Below, one piece after another: positions 33,874 through 42,929 of a stretch of DNA of 64,000 nt. A program made the position numbers and the translations under genes. Each line of letters begins with the position of its first letter. Positions within the stretch are counted from its first letter, which is position 1. Location: contig NZ_CP081183.1 in assembly GCF_019693215.1 (NCBI RefSeq), forward strand, positions 2,235,226 through 2,299,225, read 5' to 3'. Under the pieces are notes generated by a model. It did no database searches, was not told the origin of the DNA, and worked only from the letters and a program-made list of their open reading frames with translations. Origin of the DNA: Salinarchaeum sp. IM2453 (GTDB taxonomy: Archaea > Halobacteriota > Halobacteria > Halobacteriales > Salinarchaeaceae).

Positions 33874-35426
33874 TATTTATCACCTCCTGCAACCATTGGC
33901 TGTGTGGGTTGTTCATTTGCTGTTTCAAGCTGCGCTGTATTTGCTGTTGTTTGTGACTCTGTTAATTCGGACTCAAGCGTAAACTGATCGACTGTGGTAA
34001 GTAATTGATCGACGGTTGACTGCTCAAACTTTTGTATCCGATCTGCGATTACCGTTACTGTTTTCTGTTGTTCCTCAAGTTGCGATACTGTCTCTGACGC
34101 GGTATCTGCTGTCTCCTCCCCAAGCGAAGCAACGCGTTCAACACCTTGTGCTGTTTGTTGTACTGTCGCAGCTTGATTTGATGTTGCGTCACGAATTTCC
34201 GCGATAGAAGTTGAAATCTCTTCGACCGATTCAGTGATCGTCTCAATGTCCTCTAGCGTTGATTCAACAGTTTCAGACTCACGCTCAACGCGCCGATCAG
34301 TTTCCTGTATTGACGCTGTGACCTCATCGATCTGCGTTTGCACAGTCTCAATTGTCTCTTCGATATCATTTGCCCGATCCTGTGTTCGCTCAGCCAGTTC
34401 TTTAATCTCATCTGCAACGACGCTAAATCCAGCTGTGTCTGCTTGTTCAGTTTGTGCTGAATTTCGGGCTGCTTCAATTGATGCGTTCAATGCCAGCATA
34501 TTTGTTTGTTCTGCGATATCCGAGATCACATCAGCAATTCCTGTAATTTCATCCGCTTTCTCTGAAAGTTGTTCGACCTGATCTACGACCTCTTTGACAT
34601 CCGTTCGAACGTTTTCCATTTCCTCAAGTGCCTGTTGCGAAGATGTTTGTGCATCTGCACTGGCAGCGGATGCACTTTGGCTTCTATCTGAAAGGTTCTC
34701 CACGGTCGCCGCTATCTCTTCAGCTGAAGCACTCACCTGTTCAATATCTTGTGAGATTGAAGACAATTCATCTTGCTGCTGTGTAGCTTGCGTCTGAATC
34801 TCGGTTGCTGCGTCAACCGCTTCATTCATTACCTGATTTGCTCGTTTACTCTGTTGTTGAATTGAATCAGTTTCATCTTGGATTGTTTCAACACTCGCAA
34901 CAACTGTTTGAAGTGTATCCTCAAGATTATCCATCATCCTATTGAATGACGTTCCGATTCGCTGCAGGGCCTCATGCTCCTCGTTGACATCAACTCGCTG
35001 TGTTAGATCACCGTTTGCCCCTGCCTCCATCACTTGACTGTAATCCTGTGCAATCTCTTTGTATTCCTGTGCGACATTTTCATACTCTTGTGCTACTTCC
35101 TCGTATTCATTTTGTCGGCGAACCAGTGTTTTTCGCATTGTTTCAATAGAATCCGCTAGTTCACCAAACTCATCAACTCGCGTTGACTGAATGTCTGACT
35201 CAAAATCACCTTCTGCAATTTGCCTTGTTTGCTGATTTAATTCCTTGATTGAGCCGAGTGTTTCTGCCGCATTGAGTGATCCCAACGCAAGTAACCCAAC
35301 TATACCAGCGACAATTGTTGCATTCGCTTCTCCAGTAGCGAGACCAACGATGAGTATAAATGATCCAACTGCAACATATCCCAGCCCAAGCTTCACTGCA
35401 TATGAACTGCGAAGTTCCCGTAACAT
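33873..35426 (-). CDS. htrI: Phototaxis transducer HtrI
   Basis: A 517-residue transducer. Two closely spaced membrane helices (about 11-30 and 36-52) end in a GSLNAAETLGSIKEL stretch close to Halobacterium HtrI; HAMP domains follow (about 55-110 and 130-170), then a long coiled-coil with the signalling tip MLALNASIEAARNS and GFSVVADEIKELAERTQ. There is almost no extracellular domain, so it senses only through its rhodopsin partner. It should relay the sensory rhodopsin I signal to CheA/CheW and the archaellum motor, although no che genes are in this window. A TATA-rich stretch before it suggests its own promoter. Confidence 0.92.
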   Translation of the reverse strand: MLRELRSSYAVKLGLGYVAVGSFILIVGLATGEANATIVAGIVGLLALGSLNAAETLGSIKELNQQTRQIAEGDFESDIQSTRVDEFGELADSIETMRKTLVRRQNEYEEVAQEYENVAQEYKEIAQDYSQVMEAGANGDLTQRVDVNEEHEALQRIGTSFNRMMDNLEDTLQTVVASVETIQDETDSIQQQSKRANQVMNEAVDAATEIQTQATQQQDELSSISQDIEQVSASAEEIAATVENLSDRSQSASAASADAQTSSQQALEEMENVRTDVKEVVDQVEQLSEKADEITGIADVISDIAEQTNMLALNASIEAARNSAQTEQADTAGFSVVADEIKELAERTQDRANDIEETIETVQTQIDEVTASIQETDRRVERESETVESTLEDIETITESVEEISTSIAEIRDATSNQAATVQQTAQGVERVASLGEETADTASETVSQLEEQQKTVTVIADRIQKFEQSTVDQLLTTVDQFTLESELTESQTTANTAQLETANEQPTQPMVAGGDK

Positions 35427-35491
35427 GGCCTACTTCTAGAATTGTCTGGATACTGAAATTGGTTTTGCAAACAGGGATGCTTTCCCCTACT

Positions 35492-35512
35492 CAAATAAAT
35501 ATAATATATTTT
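35492..35512 (-). promoter_or_regulatory. TATA-rich promoter of htrI-sopI
   Basis: Minus-strand 'aaaatatattatatttat' lies just after the stop of the degenerate kinase gene and about 65-85 bases before the htrI ATG. A start near 35467 would give a leader of about 40 bases. This suggests htrI-sopI is transcribed separately from the kinase, at least in part. Confidence 0.4.
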
Positions 35513-35517
35513 ATCAA

Positions 35518-36966
35518 TCAGTGGCTTATACAAGGTATTTCAATTTCTAATGTATCTGCATCAAGAGTATCTGGAACTTCAATATTACCCCCTATTGCAG
35601 TTGTCACGAGACATGCTTGCGCGATATCTAATCCCTCTTCGTGTCGGACAGCTGTTTCCCGGCCAAGTTCTATCAATGCCCGATCAGAGTCTGGTAAAAG
35701 AGCCTCGTCAGCTGAGATCGTGACCTCAACATAATGAGGGTTAACGTTAATATCAAGCATTACCGTGGCTACATCTGGCTGGCTGTCAATTCGTTGACCC
35801 AGTGCCCTGATGATCTGTTCGCTTTCCCGTGGAACTAAAGTTTCATACCTGTCTTCTGGTTCACTTAGGTGTGTCGTGATCTCTTTGTTACCGGTTACCT
35901 CTGTGAAGCTTTCTTCCAGCTCAAATACTGTAGTAGATGTCGACTGCTCCTGAGCGTTTTTGACGAGTTCTCGAGTTTCTCGTGCTTGTTCGCTCAATTC
36001 AATCAGCTCATTGACGCCTGCAATGATAGTTTCTGCCGCATCTCGAATCTGCCGCTGTTCGGCTACTTTCATTTCGGCTTTTTCCCGTTCAACTCTATCT
36101 ATAAGCCATTCTGCAGATCCTTGTACAACATTGAGTTTGTTTCGGAGATTATGCCGAAGAACCCGGTGAAGAACATCGAGCATTCGATTCTGCCTTTTTT
36201 TCTCAGTAATGTCAATTGCTGAACCAACAATTCCTGTCAGGACCCCATCTACGTACACTGGCTGCACATATATTTCCACATGTAGAATAGCACCATCTTT
36301 TGAGCGATGTATGGTTTCATATCCGTTGATCGGGTTTCCTTCTAACACTCGATCTAGCTGCTTTGTTAGCTCTCCATGATCTGTGAATAACGGATATAGC
36401 TCTCCGGCGATTTCGTCTTCTGTATATCCATATGTTTCTTCAGCAGCTTGGTTCCACAATTCAACCGTTCCATCCAGATCAAGGACTGCTGCTGGCAACG
36501 GTACTGCATCTAGGAATGCTTCAAACCGGGATGAAAAACGCTTAAGTCTCTGTTCTCGCTTCACCTGCTGTTCGATTTTTCGGAATACTGCAAGAATAAT
36601 TTCACCCGTCTCGGATTGTATTGATTGTACATTTATTTCGACAGGGACCTTTTCACCTTCAAATGTTTCAATATACAATGGTTGGCCGTCCTGTCTTCGA
36701 CTAATCTGTTCCTGCTCAAATCCTGATTCAAGCCGACTCTTTATTTCTTCTGCACTATCTTTGGTACACGTCAAGAAGGGATCTGTCTCCTCAAGTTCTT
36801 CTGGGGAGCACGCAAATAACTCACCGGCTGCTTCGTTTGCCCGAATCGTCTCTTGATCCTCCAAGTCGATAACAAGGAGAGCATCGGGCACCATTTCGAC
36901 AATCATATCAGACGAGATACCCTTTTGCGAAGGCTGACCATCAGCAGGGCCATCGGCTTTCGACAT
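35518..36966 (-). CDS. PAS-domain protein with degenerate histidine kinase end
   Basis: A 482-residue cytoplasmic protein with two PAS domains (about 20-130 and 145-258; NQAAEETYGYTEDEIAGE near 171-188) and a DHp-like helix pair beginning VLRHNLRNKLNVVQGSAEW near 268-286, where His is the usual phospho-acceptor. The C-terminal third should be an ATPase domain, but no N box (N.l.NA..H), G1 (DxGxG) or G2 (GxGxG) motif can be found; it holds an IGGNIEV stretch instead. It is either a pseudokinase that binds a signal and a partner, or a divergent kinase. Its place directly upstream of htrI-sopI suggests a role near light sensing. Confidence 0.75.
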   Translation of the reverse strand: MSKADGPADGQPSQKGISSDMIVEMVPDALLVIDLEDQETIRANEAAGELFACSPEELEETDPFLTCTKDSAEEIKSRLESGFEQEQISRRQDGQPLYIETFEGEKVPVEINVQSIQSETGEIILAVFRKIEQQVKREQRLKRFSSRFEAFLDAVPLPAAVLDLDGTVELWNQAAEETYGYTEDEIAGELYPLFTDHGELTKQLDRVLEGNPINGYETIHRSKDGAILHVEIYVQPVYVDGVLTGIVGSAIDITEKKRQNRMLDVLHRVLRHNLRNKLNVVQGSAEWLIDRVEREKAEMKVAEQRQIRDAAETIIAGVNELIELSEQARETRELVKNAQEQSTSTTVFELEESFTEVTGNKEITTHLSEPEDRYETLVPRESEQIIRALGQRIDSQPDVATVMLDINVNPHYVEVTISADEALLPDSDRALIELGRETAVRHEEGLDIAQACLVTTAIGGNIEVPDTLDADTLEIEIPCISH

Positions 36967-37277
36967 ACGTTATTATCCAACACAATACATTTGATTGATA
37001 TTAAACTGTTGGTATAATTTCGATATATGTGATATAAAAAAGGCTATAATAAATGCCGTCTGCCATTTTGTAAATATAATCTATTACAACACTTAACTGA
37101 AACCCTCATATGTATTTATTCAGGATTGTATTGAATATTTAATTTGACAGCTGATGTTGTTGACTGAGGAATTATTCTGTATGCACATGCTCATATCTAA
37201 TAGCTTAAAACAACATATGTGTAATTTTTGTTTCATGATAGAATAGATTTATACTCATCAATGTTGAATAATATTGT
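36967..37277. promoter_or_regulatory. AT-rich divergent promoter region, PAS protein and Usp
   Basis: 311 bases, roughly 75 percent AT, between divergent genes. TATA-like 'atttatac' at 37247-37254 lies about 27 bases before the universal stress protein ATG at 37278, predicting a leaderless transcript. On the other strand, AT-rich runs near 37005-37040 may serve the PAS gene. No coding frame. Confidence 0.5.
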
Positions 37278-37700
37278 ATGTACGATAAAATATTGGTGCC
37301 AACAGACAACAGCGACCCGTCTCGACGAGCGATTGAGCACGCAGTTCACGCCGCTTCACAGTCTGGCTCAGAATTACATGGGCTTTTTGTCACCGATAGT
37401 GGAACTGTTGAGAATCTTGCAGGACGATATCCTCAACAGGAGGATGCATTAACTGCAATCGGCGAGGACGCACTTGAACACGTAAAGGCTGCTGGAGAAG
37501 ATCATGGTGTGTCTGTTAAAACTGAGATTGTATCTGGTGTTGCTCATGAAGAGATCATCAATTACGCAGAAGAGAATGACATCGATGTTATTATTATGGG
37601 GACACATGGACGAAGGGGAATCGAGCGTGTTCTTATGGGATCAGTTACAGAACGTGTTATCAAAACTGCTGACATACCCGTCATGGTAATTGGAGATTAG
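37278..37700 (+). CDS. Universal stress protein (UspA family)
   Basis: A 140-residue Usp-fold protein: starts MYDKILVPTDNSDPSRRAIEHA and ends with the ATP-binding pattern GTHGRRGIERVLMGSVTERV (G-x2-G-x9-GS). Such proteins are dimeric nucleotide-binding stress or regulatory factors in the cytoplasm. Haloarchaea encode dozens; the individual role is unknown. Single gene with its own promoter. Confidence 0.88.
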   Translation: MYDKILVPTDNSDPSRRAIEHAVHAASQSGSELHGLFVTDSGTVENLAGRYPQQEDALTAIGEDALEHVKAAGEDHGVSVKTEIVSGVAHEEIINYAEENDIDVIIMGTHGRRGIERVLMGSVTERVIKTADIPVMVIGD

Positions 37701-37926
37701 TGTATTGATCAATGTCCTCGAAGTTGAACCATTGTATCGTCCTTGGCTGTCCTATGAATACATCCATATTCCTACTCCGACTCCACAGTAACTTGTTGAA
37801 CTCAAAACGCTTGCCCAGTTTACCCACTAACCGTGAAATAAATTAGCTAATTAGTACAAAATTGGTGATAGTAAGGGGCATATCACCGGCACACTAAAAA
37901 ATGATCTCTCACAGAAGATAATTTCA

Positions 37927-38667
37927 TTACGATTCTGTGTACACAATCTGCATTGGTAATCCAGTCTTGTCCGTAGGTGGATCATCAGGTAGCGTACTAA
38001 GATTTTCTGTAGCAAGCTTCGCAGTCACAGCAAGAGCCAGTGCGTCTACCAGGTCATCACGGTTTGATTTTCCAATTCGTCTAGACCACTGTGGTAAACT
38101 GGTAATGTATCTATCAACAAAATTTTCGTAAATCGCTGTTGCAGATGTATAGTTATCTAGAATAGCTAGCCGCTGGTCAAAGCCGTCACCGTCAAGCTTT
38201 GATGATATCGAGATATTTGATCCACTGCTTAGTGCAGTGAAGCAGACTTCCGGATGTGACTCAAGAATGGTCTTCCTCGCCACCTTGCTGTCCCGTAATA
38301 GACAATCAACTTCCTGGATTCGCGGAAGGATGTGCCAGGTTTGACTCGAGATTTTATTCCCCCTACGCTTGTGGTTAATTTGCTTGGCTTCTTCGTATGT
38401 CATCGCGTTAAGTACATCCCGGCACGGCGTCCAGAAGACGCTACTTGCTCTATCTGTACCAATATACTCTTTTGCTTGCTGGTCACATACTCGTCGCTGA
38501 CTCTCAGGAAGCCCAATTGGGATATCAATGAGTATGTTCTGTGCATGTCGATATGAAAACCAAACACTATGAATTGAAGGATGCATTTCAGCTTTCCAAT
38601 CGCCGTCCTCGTGAACAACAGCTACCCATCCTTTTGAGGCCCAGTCAACACCAACGTAGGTACTCAT
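37927..38667 (-). CDS. DUF429 domain protein (RNase H-like fold)
   Basis: A 246-residue protein beginning STYVGVDWASKGWVAV, with IDIPIGLP near 47-54 and DDLVDALALAVTA near 204-216. These acidic positions match the DUF429 family, which is related to RNase H-like nucleases and seems to keep the acidic triad. The biological role is unknown; some members are near DNA-repair or nucleotide genes, but here the neighbours are a stress protein and a long AT-rich spacer. Normal length for the family. Confidence 0.75.
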   Translation of the reverse strand: MSTYVGVDWASKGWVAVVHEDGDWKAEMHPSIHSVWFSYRHAQNILIDIPIGLPESQRRVCDQQAKEYIGTDRASSVFWTPCRDVLNAMTYEEAKQINHKRRGNKISSQTWHILPRIQEVDCLLRDSKVARKTILESHPEVCFTALSSGSNISISSKLDGDGFDQRLAILDNYTSATAIYENFVDRYITSLPQWSRRIGKSNRDDLVDALALAVTAKLATENLSTLPDDPPTDKTGLPMQIVYTES

Positions 38668-39154
38668 ATTGTACGTTATCAGTATTTATTCCTGAATAAG
38701 GCATTTCATTTCTACTGGCAGAACAAACTAGACACATGAGAGTTAAGTCTGGGGCGCTTCACTAAACATGAATCTCTCTGAGTAAATCCCAATAATGAAT
38801 AAATGTCGAACTATGATCGTATTTTAATTCGAATATAATCCATATGTTTGGAATTAATATATGATATAAGCAATTTATGCGATTTACTAGTTATCTCTGA
38901 ACTCTTCTGGAGTATTGGTTAAAATACTATTATTACTATCGATAAATATACTTTTACTACTCATATCCGGCGTTTTGAGCGCTTTTAATTCCCAAAAGAC
39001 ATTTTTTATTACCGCATAATATAGTTAGATATAATTAGTATTTTATAACAGTATTCAACGTCTTATCTTGTCCGAGATTGGTTGTCTGATTTCCACAATT
39101 TTTCCAGACATATGGTTGGAAAATCTTTTGTATTTGGTTTCTCTACCAAGATAC
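38668..39154. other. Long AT-rich spacer before rdfA
   Basis: 487 bases with very low GC and no credible coding frame. TATA-like runs occur near 39025-39050 ('gatataattagtatttta'). It is long for a haloarchaeal promoter, so it may hold several regulatory sites for the rdfA operon or an undetected RNA. No inverted repeats stand out. Confidence 0.35.
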
Positions 39155-39763
39155 ATGAGTGATCGTTGTAAGGTCTGTAACGCGATAGAGAAGTATGGTC
39201 TATCTGGATTCGACGAGAAACTTATTAACAAGAGAACTGTTGAAGAAATGAGTCTTCGCGATCTAACTGACTACACAAATAAAGAGATACTCCGCGTCGG
39301 TCTCTCAGATTCAACTATTCAATCTACAGCGAATATCTATGGATCTCTTCCAGGAAATAACGCCGTTGAGACTATTTATCAGCTCTTACATGATAAAGAC
39401 GGGACAGCAGACCAACGTGCCCGTATTCGAACACAGCTGCAACAAGAAGATATCGACATCGGTTCCATAGAATCTGACTGGGTAACCCATCCAACAATAC
39501 GTAAACACCTTCAGGAGTGTCTTGATGTGGATACAAGCAGGACAGTTGAGATTACCATCTCGGATGGCGTCGATACCATTGAATGGGGACGAACAAGGTG
39601 TCGAGGTGTGGTAGACCAGACGATTCAGCGACTTATGTCTGCTGATAAACTGGATATCGATTCTCCTCGAGTTACTGTTGATATTCAAATCACATGTGAA
39701 CAGTGTAATCGAACATACCGTCCTGATGAGCTACTCGAAAGCGGTACATGTGATTGTCAGTAA
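39155..39763 (+). CDS. rdfA: RdfA-family rod-determining factor
   Basis: A 202-residue protein with CxxC at the start (MSDRCKVCNAIEKYGL), a helical middle (LLHDKDGTADQRARIRTQL) and a C-terminal zinc-ribbon-like end (CEQC...GTCDCQ). The start, 'R..C.V..AIEKYGL', and the order of motifs match the RdfA family, named from Haloferax volcanii, where it is needed to form or keep rod-shaped cells. It is placed 126 bases before an SMC-related gene, as in other haloarchaea. I start at 39155 because the upstream 29 codons are hydrophobic and unlike the family. Confidence 0.72.
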   Translation: MSDRCKVCNAIEKYGLSGFDEKLINKRTVEEMSLRDLTDYTNKEILRVGLSDSTIQSTANIYGSLPGNNAVETIYQLLHDKDGTADQRARIRTQLQQEDIDIGSIESDWVTHPTIRKHLQECLDVDTSRTVEITISDGVDTIEWGRTRCRGVVDQTIQRLMSADKLDIDSPRVTVDIQITCEQCNRTYRPDELLESGTCDCQ

Positions 39764-39851
39764 CTATTAGATTGAGTGTTAAAATAGACAAATACTCCAA
39801 ATCCGGCCTTAACGTTGTTTCCAGAATCTAGTCTTAACAGCGTTAGATATG

Positions 39852-39866
39852 TGTATATTTATATGC
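39852..39866 (+). promoter_or_regulatory. TATA box of the SMC-related gene
   Basis: 'tgtatatttatatgc' is centred about 30 bases before the ATG at 39890, the classical spacing for a leaderless haloarchaeal transcript, so the SMC-related gene has a promoter of its own in addition to any read-through from rdfA. Confidence 0.5.
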
Positions 39867-39889
39867 TTGCGTAATCAGACAGTAGGTGT

Positions 39890-41821
39890 ATGGACAATCA
39901 AGAAGCACAAACGTCTAGTGCAGTATCTGGGCCCCTTTCCGTTGATGTTACAAATATTGGAGGGATAGATCAGTGCTCAATTATATTAAAACCGGGTGTA
40001 AACGTTTTAGTAGGTCGAAATGCAACAAATAGAACCAGTTTTCTTCATGCAGTTGCCAGCGGCCTTGGAGGAAATAAACCAAATCTAAAAAGTGATGCAA
40101 CAGAGGGACTAGTAACACTAAAAGCAGATAATCAACAGTATGCCAGACAACAATACCGACGGAATGACACTATTCATGTTGAGGGCAATGGGTACACAAC
40201 TAAATCATCATTAGTTGATTTGTTTGTTGCAACGCTAGAAGAGAACCCAGTTCGATCGGCGGCACGCCGGGGTGATAATCTTCGGGAAATTATTATGGAT
40301 CCAATTGACACTGAACAGATTAACCGCAGAATCCGTGACCTTCGGCGTAATAAATCGGATCTAGAATCACAACAGCAAAAAGTGACCCAACGCCGAAGTC
40401 AGCTGCCGAAGCTGGAAGAGCGTCGTCAAAAACTCAAAAGCGAACTTGAGTCAATTGACCAGCAAATTGAATCCCATCGGACTGAACTGTCCGAGTACCA
40501 ATCAGATTTGGATCAAACAGACAATACTGAACTTGTTAATCGACTAGAAAACCGCCGACAGCAACTAAATCAAGCAAAGGATCGTCTCGAAGTTTTAGAG
40601 GCTGAGCTAAAAGCATTAAACGAAAAAAGAGACTCATTACTTGAAGACGAAGAATCGCTTTCCGGGCGTTCACAGGGAGATCTTGATCAAGTGCAACGTG
40701 ACTTGCGGTCCCTCCGCCAGAAGAAACGTGAGTTAGAAGGAACCATTTCGGACTTAACAACGATTGTTGATTTCAATGATAATTTAATTGAAGGAGAAAC
40801 CGAACTTCCTGACGAAGTCCATCCTTCGGACACGACACTTGACCAACTGGCTCCAGAGGAAGATCGTCCAGTCTACTGCTGGACATGCGGGTCAGAGACA
40901 ACAATTGGGTCAATAAAGAGTCAACTACAGTCGCTCCGCCAGATAGTACAGGAAAAAAGAGATGACCGCACCAGTATTGAACAACAAATAAATGAATTAC
41001 AGGCTGAAGAGAAGGAAATTAGAAAGGCAATCGACAAACAGCAAAGCATCGAAAATAATATCGATCAGACAACGCGTAAAATTAGGGAAAAAGAAAACCA
41101 GGTAGACCAAACACGTGATCGAATTACAGCACTAAAGGATGAAGTCGCAACGCTTGAGAAACAGGTTGCAGATGTAGAAGCTGTTAATGAGGACGCTGCG
41201 CTTGAGATACATGAAAAAATTAGTGAACTTCAATATCAGCGAGGCCAGGTTGAAGAAAATCTCCAGCGCGTAGAAGAAGATATTAATGAAATTGAGGCCC
41301 TTCCGGATGAAGAAGAAATTCTGGACCAGATAGGCCAGATACAGGACCAATTAGAGGATGAACGAGCACGCATTCGGGATATCGAGAATGAAGTGGTTGA
41401 AGAATTTAACAACCATATGGATGTAATATTGGAGTTATTGGATTATCAAAATATTGAGCGCGTTTGGATCGAACGCCATGTAAGAGATGCAGAAGATACT
41501 TCATCCACATTTGAACTACATATTGTCAGAACAGACGCCTCTGGGGCTGGATACGAGGACTCCATCGAGAACCTAAGTGAAAGTGAACGGGAAGTTATCG
41601 GACTAATATTGGCTCTTGCTGGGTTCCTTGCGCATGAAGTCTACAAAGATGTCCCATTTATTCTTCTGGATTCGCTTGAAGCAATTGACGCTACGAGGAT
41701 TACTAATCTTGTTGAGTACTTTGCAAAGTACACTGAATACCTAATTGTTGCACTGCTACCGGAAGACGCAGGTGATATTACAGGAGAAGCCAACTACATC
41801 TCAGCAGACAAATTATCGTAA
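39890..41821 (+). CDS. Archaea-specific SMC-related protein
   Basis: A 643-residue SMC/Rad50-like protein: N-terminal ATPase half, two long coiled coils (about 135-300 and 340-500) and C-terminal half. The Walker A loop is unusual (VLVGRNATNRTSF near 42-54, not GxxGxGK[ST]), the signature region is NLSESEREVIGL near 560, and the Walker B is FILLDSLEAID, with Ser in place of the usual catalytic Glu. Between the coils is CWTCGS (Cys329/Cys332), placed like the Rad50 zinc hook. It may dimerise through zinc and bind nucleotide weakly. The pair with rdfA is conserved in haloarchaea (from memory), suggesting joint action on DNA or cell shape. Confidence 0.8.
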   Translation: MDNQEAQTSSAVSGPLSVDVTNIGGIDQCSIILKPGVNVLVGRNATNRTSFLHAVASGLGGNKPNLKSDATEGLVTLKADNQQYARQQYRRNDTIHVEGNGYTTKSSLVDLFVATLEENPVRSAARRGDNLREIIMDPIDTEQINRRIRDLRRNKSDLESQQQKVTQRRSQLPKLEERRQKLKSELESIDQQIESHRTELSEYQSDLDQTDNTELVNRLENRRQQLNQAKDRLEVLEAELKALNEKRDSLLEDEESLSGRSQGDLDQVQRDLRSLRQKKRELEGTISDLTTIVDFNDNLIEGETELPDEVHPSDTTLDQLAPEEDRPVYCWTCGSETTIGSIKSQLQSLRQIVQEKRDDRTSIEQQINELQAEEKEIRKAIDKQQSIENNIDQTTRKIREKENQVDQTRDRITALKDEVATLEKQVADVEAVNEDAALEIHEKISELQYQRGQVEENLQRVEEDINEIEALPDEEEILDQIGQIQDQLEDERARIRDIENEVVEEFNNHMDVILELLDYQNIERVWIERHVRDAEDTSSTFELHIVRTDASGAGYEDSIENLSESEREVIGLILALAGFLAHEVYKDVPFILLDSLEAIDATRITNLVEYFAKYTEYLIVALLPEDAGDITGEANYISADKLS

Positions 41822-42173
41822 ACTGTTCTGATGTTAATCCCTGAAGCAAATCTTTGTATTTAGATTAGATCAACCATCCTAAACACAATCTGAAATGATT
41901 CATCTTGTCTGTTCGTCCACATTTCTATGACGCATGTTTATTTCGACTAGGTTCGCTGTTAGGAAAAGTTGAACATAATATTTGAACATTAGATATAGAA
42001 TTCACTAATTCAAAATAAAAAGAGGCGTTTCAGGGAATATCAGTTATTTTCTGTGTATTTAGGTGACTATCCACTTTCTAATTCACTAATATTGAATGTT
42101 TTCTACGGATGAAACTAGATATGGTCCAATTGTGCCGATAAATATATACAAATCGCTCTGTCACGTAAACCAA
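41822..42173. other. AT-rich spacer before the IclR gene
   Basis: 352 bases without a convincing gene. A frame opening at 42096 runs into the IclR gene but its first 26 codons do not match the family. Likely contains the IclR promoter and perhaps its autoregulatory site; no clean palindrome was found. Confidence 0.35.
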
Positions 42174-42926
42174 ATGCACTCAAATGACTCATCGCGGCAG
42201 ATTCAGTCGGTCGCGACAGCGTTTGAAATCCTCTCTTTTGTCCAGAGGCAAGGCAGTGTTACACTTCAGAATGTATCTGATCGCTTTGATATTGCTAAAA
42301 GCACGGCTCATAATCACTTGAGTACTTTACATGCGATGGGATATGTTTCATCAGAGGGGAATACATACCGTCTGGGTCTCCGGCTTCTAACACATGGAAT
42401 GGCTGCTAGAGAAGCTATCCAATCGAAAGAAATGATCAGGGATGTACTTGCAACAGTAGCATCCAGTATTGATTTTCCGGTCTGGTGGATTGTTGAGGAT
42501 CACGGCCGTGGTATCTTCGTCGAGAAAATGGGAGATGCTGATGAAAGTTATGGACGCGTCGGAAAACGCTCGTATCTCCACACACATGCACCAGGAAAAG
42601 CAATCTTAGCTGAACTGTCTGAAAAGCAGGTGCAAAATATTATCGATATACATGGACTTCCGGTTCACACGGCACAGACAATTACAGATCCCGATGAATT
42701 GTACGGTGAGCTAAAGTCGATTCGGAAGCAAGGATATGCGCGTTCAAGCGATGAGGCAGCACTTGGAATTGAGTCACTTGGTGTAGCATTTTCAGGAGAA
42801 TATAACCGAGTTCATGCAATTGGAGTCTTTGGATATTCGCACGGCTTTGGGGAGAAACAGCACAGCACTGCTATTGTTGACGAGTTAGTGCGTGCTAAAC
42901 AGGAACTAACTGAGAAGCGCTCCTGA
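42174..42926 (+). CDS. IclR-family transcriptional regulator
   Basis: A 250-residue regulator: winged helix-turn-helix about 8-70 (VATAFEILSFVQRQGSVTLQ then IAKSTAHNHLSTLHAMGYV) and an IclR effector domain about 80-245 (SYLHTHAPGKAILAELSE, ARSSDEAALGIESLGVAFSG). IclR proteins bind small carboxylic acids and control catabolic operons. It is convergent with and 3 bases from the CitE-like gene, and the acyl-CoA genes follow, so it probably controls this island. The start at 42174 gives the usual length. Confidence 0.88.
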   Translation: MHSNDSSRQIQSVATAFEILSFVQRQGSVTLQNVSDRFDIAKSTAHNHLSTLHAMGYVSSEGNTYRLGLRLLTHGMAAREAIQSKEMIRDVLATVASSIDFPVWWIVEDHGRGIFVEKMGDADESYGRVGKRSYLHTHAPGKAILAELSEKQVQNIIDIHGLPVHTAQTITDPDELYGELKSIRKQGYARSSDEAALGIESLGVAFSGEYNRVHAIGVFGYSHGFGEKQHSTAIVDELVRAKQELTEKRS

Positions 42927-42929
42927 CTA

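Noticed and set aside
34055-34581. Repetitive Q/E/T-rich stretch in htrI as a possible DNA repeat
   Set aside because: It is the ordinary heptad coiled-coil of a transducer signalling domain.
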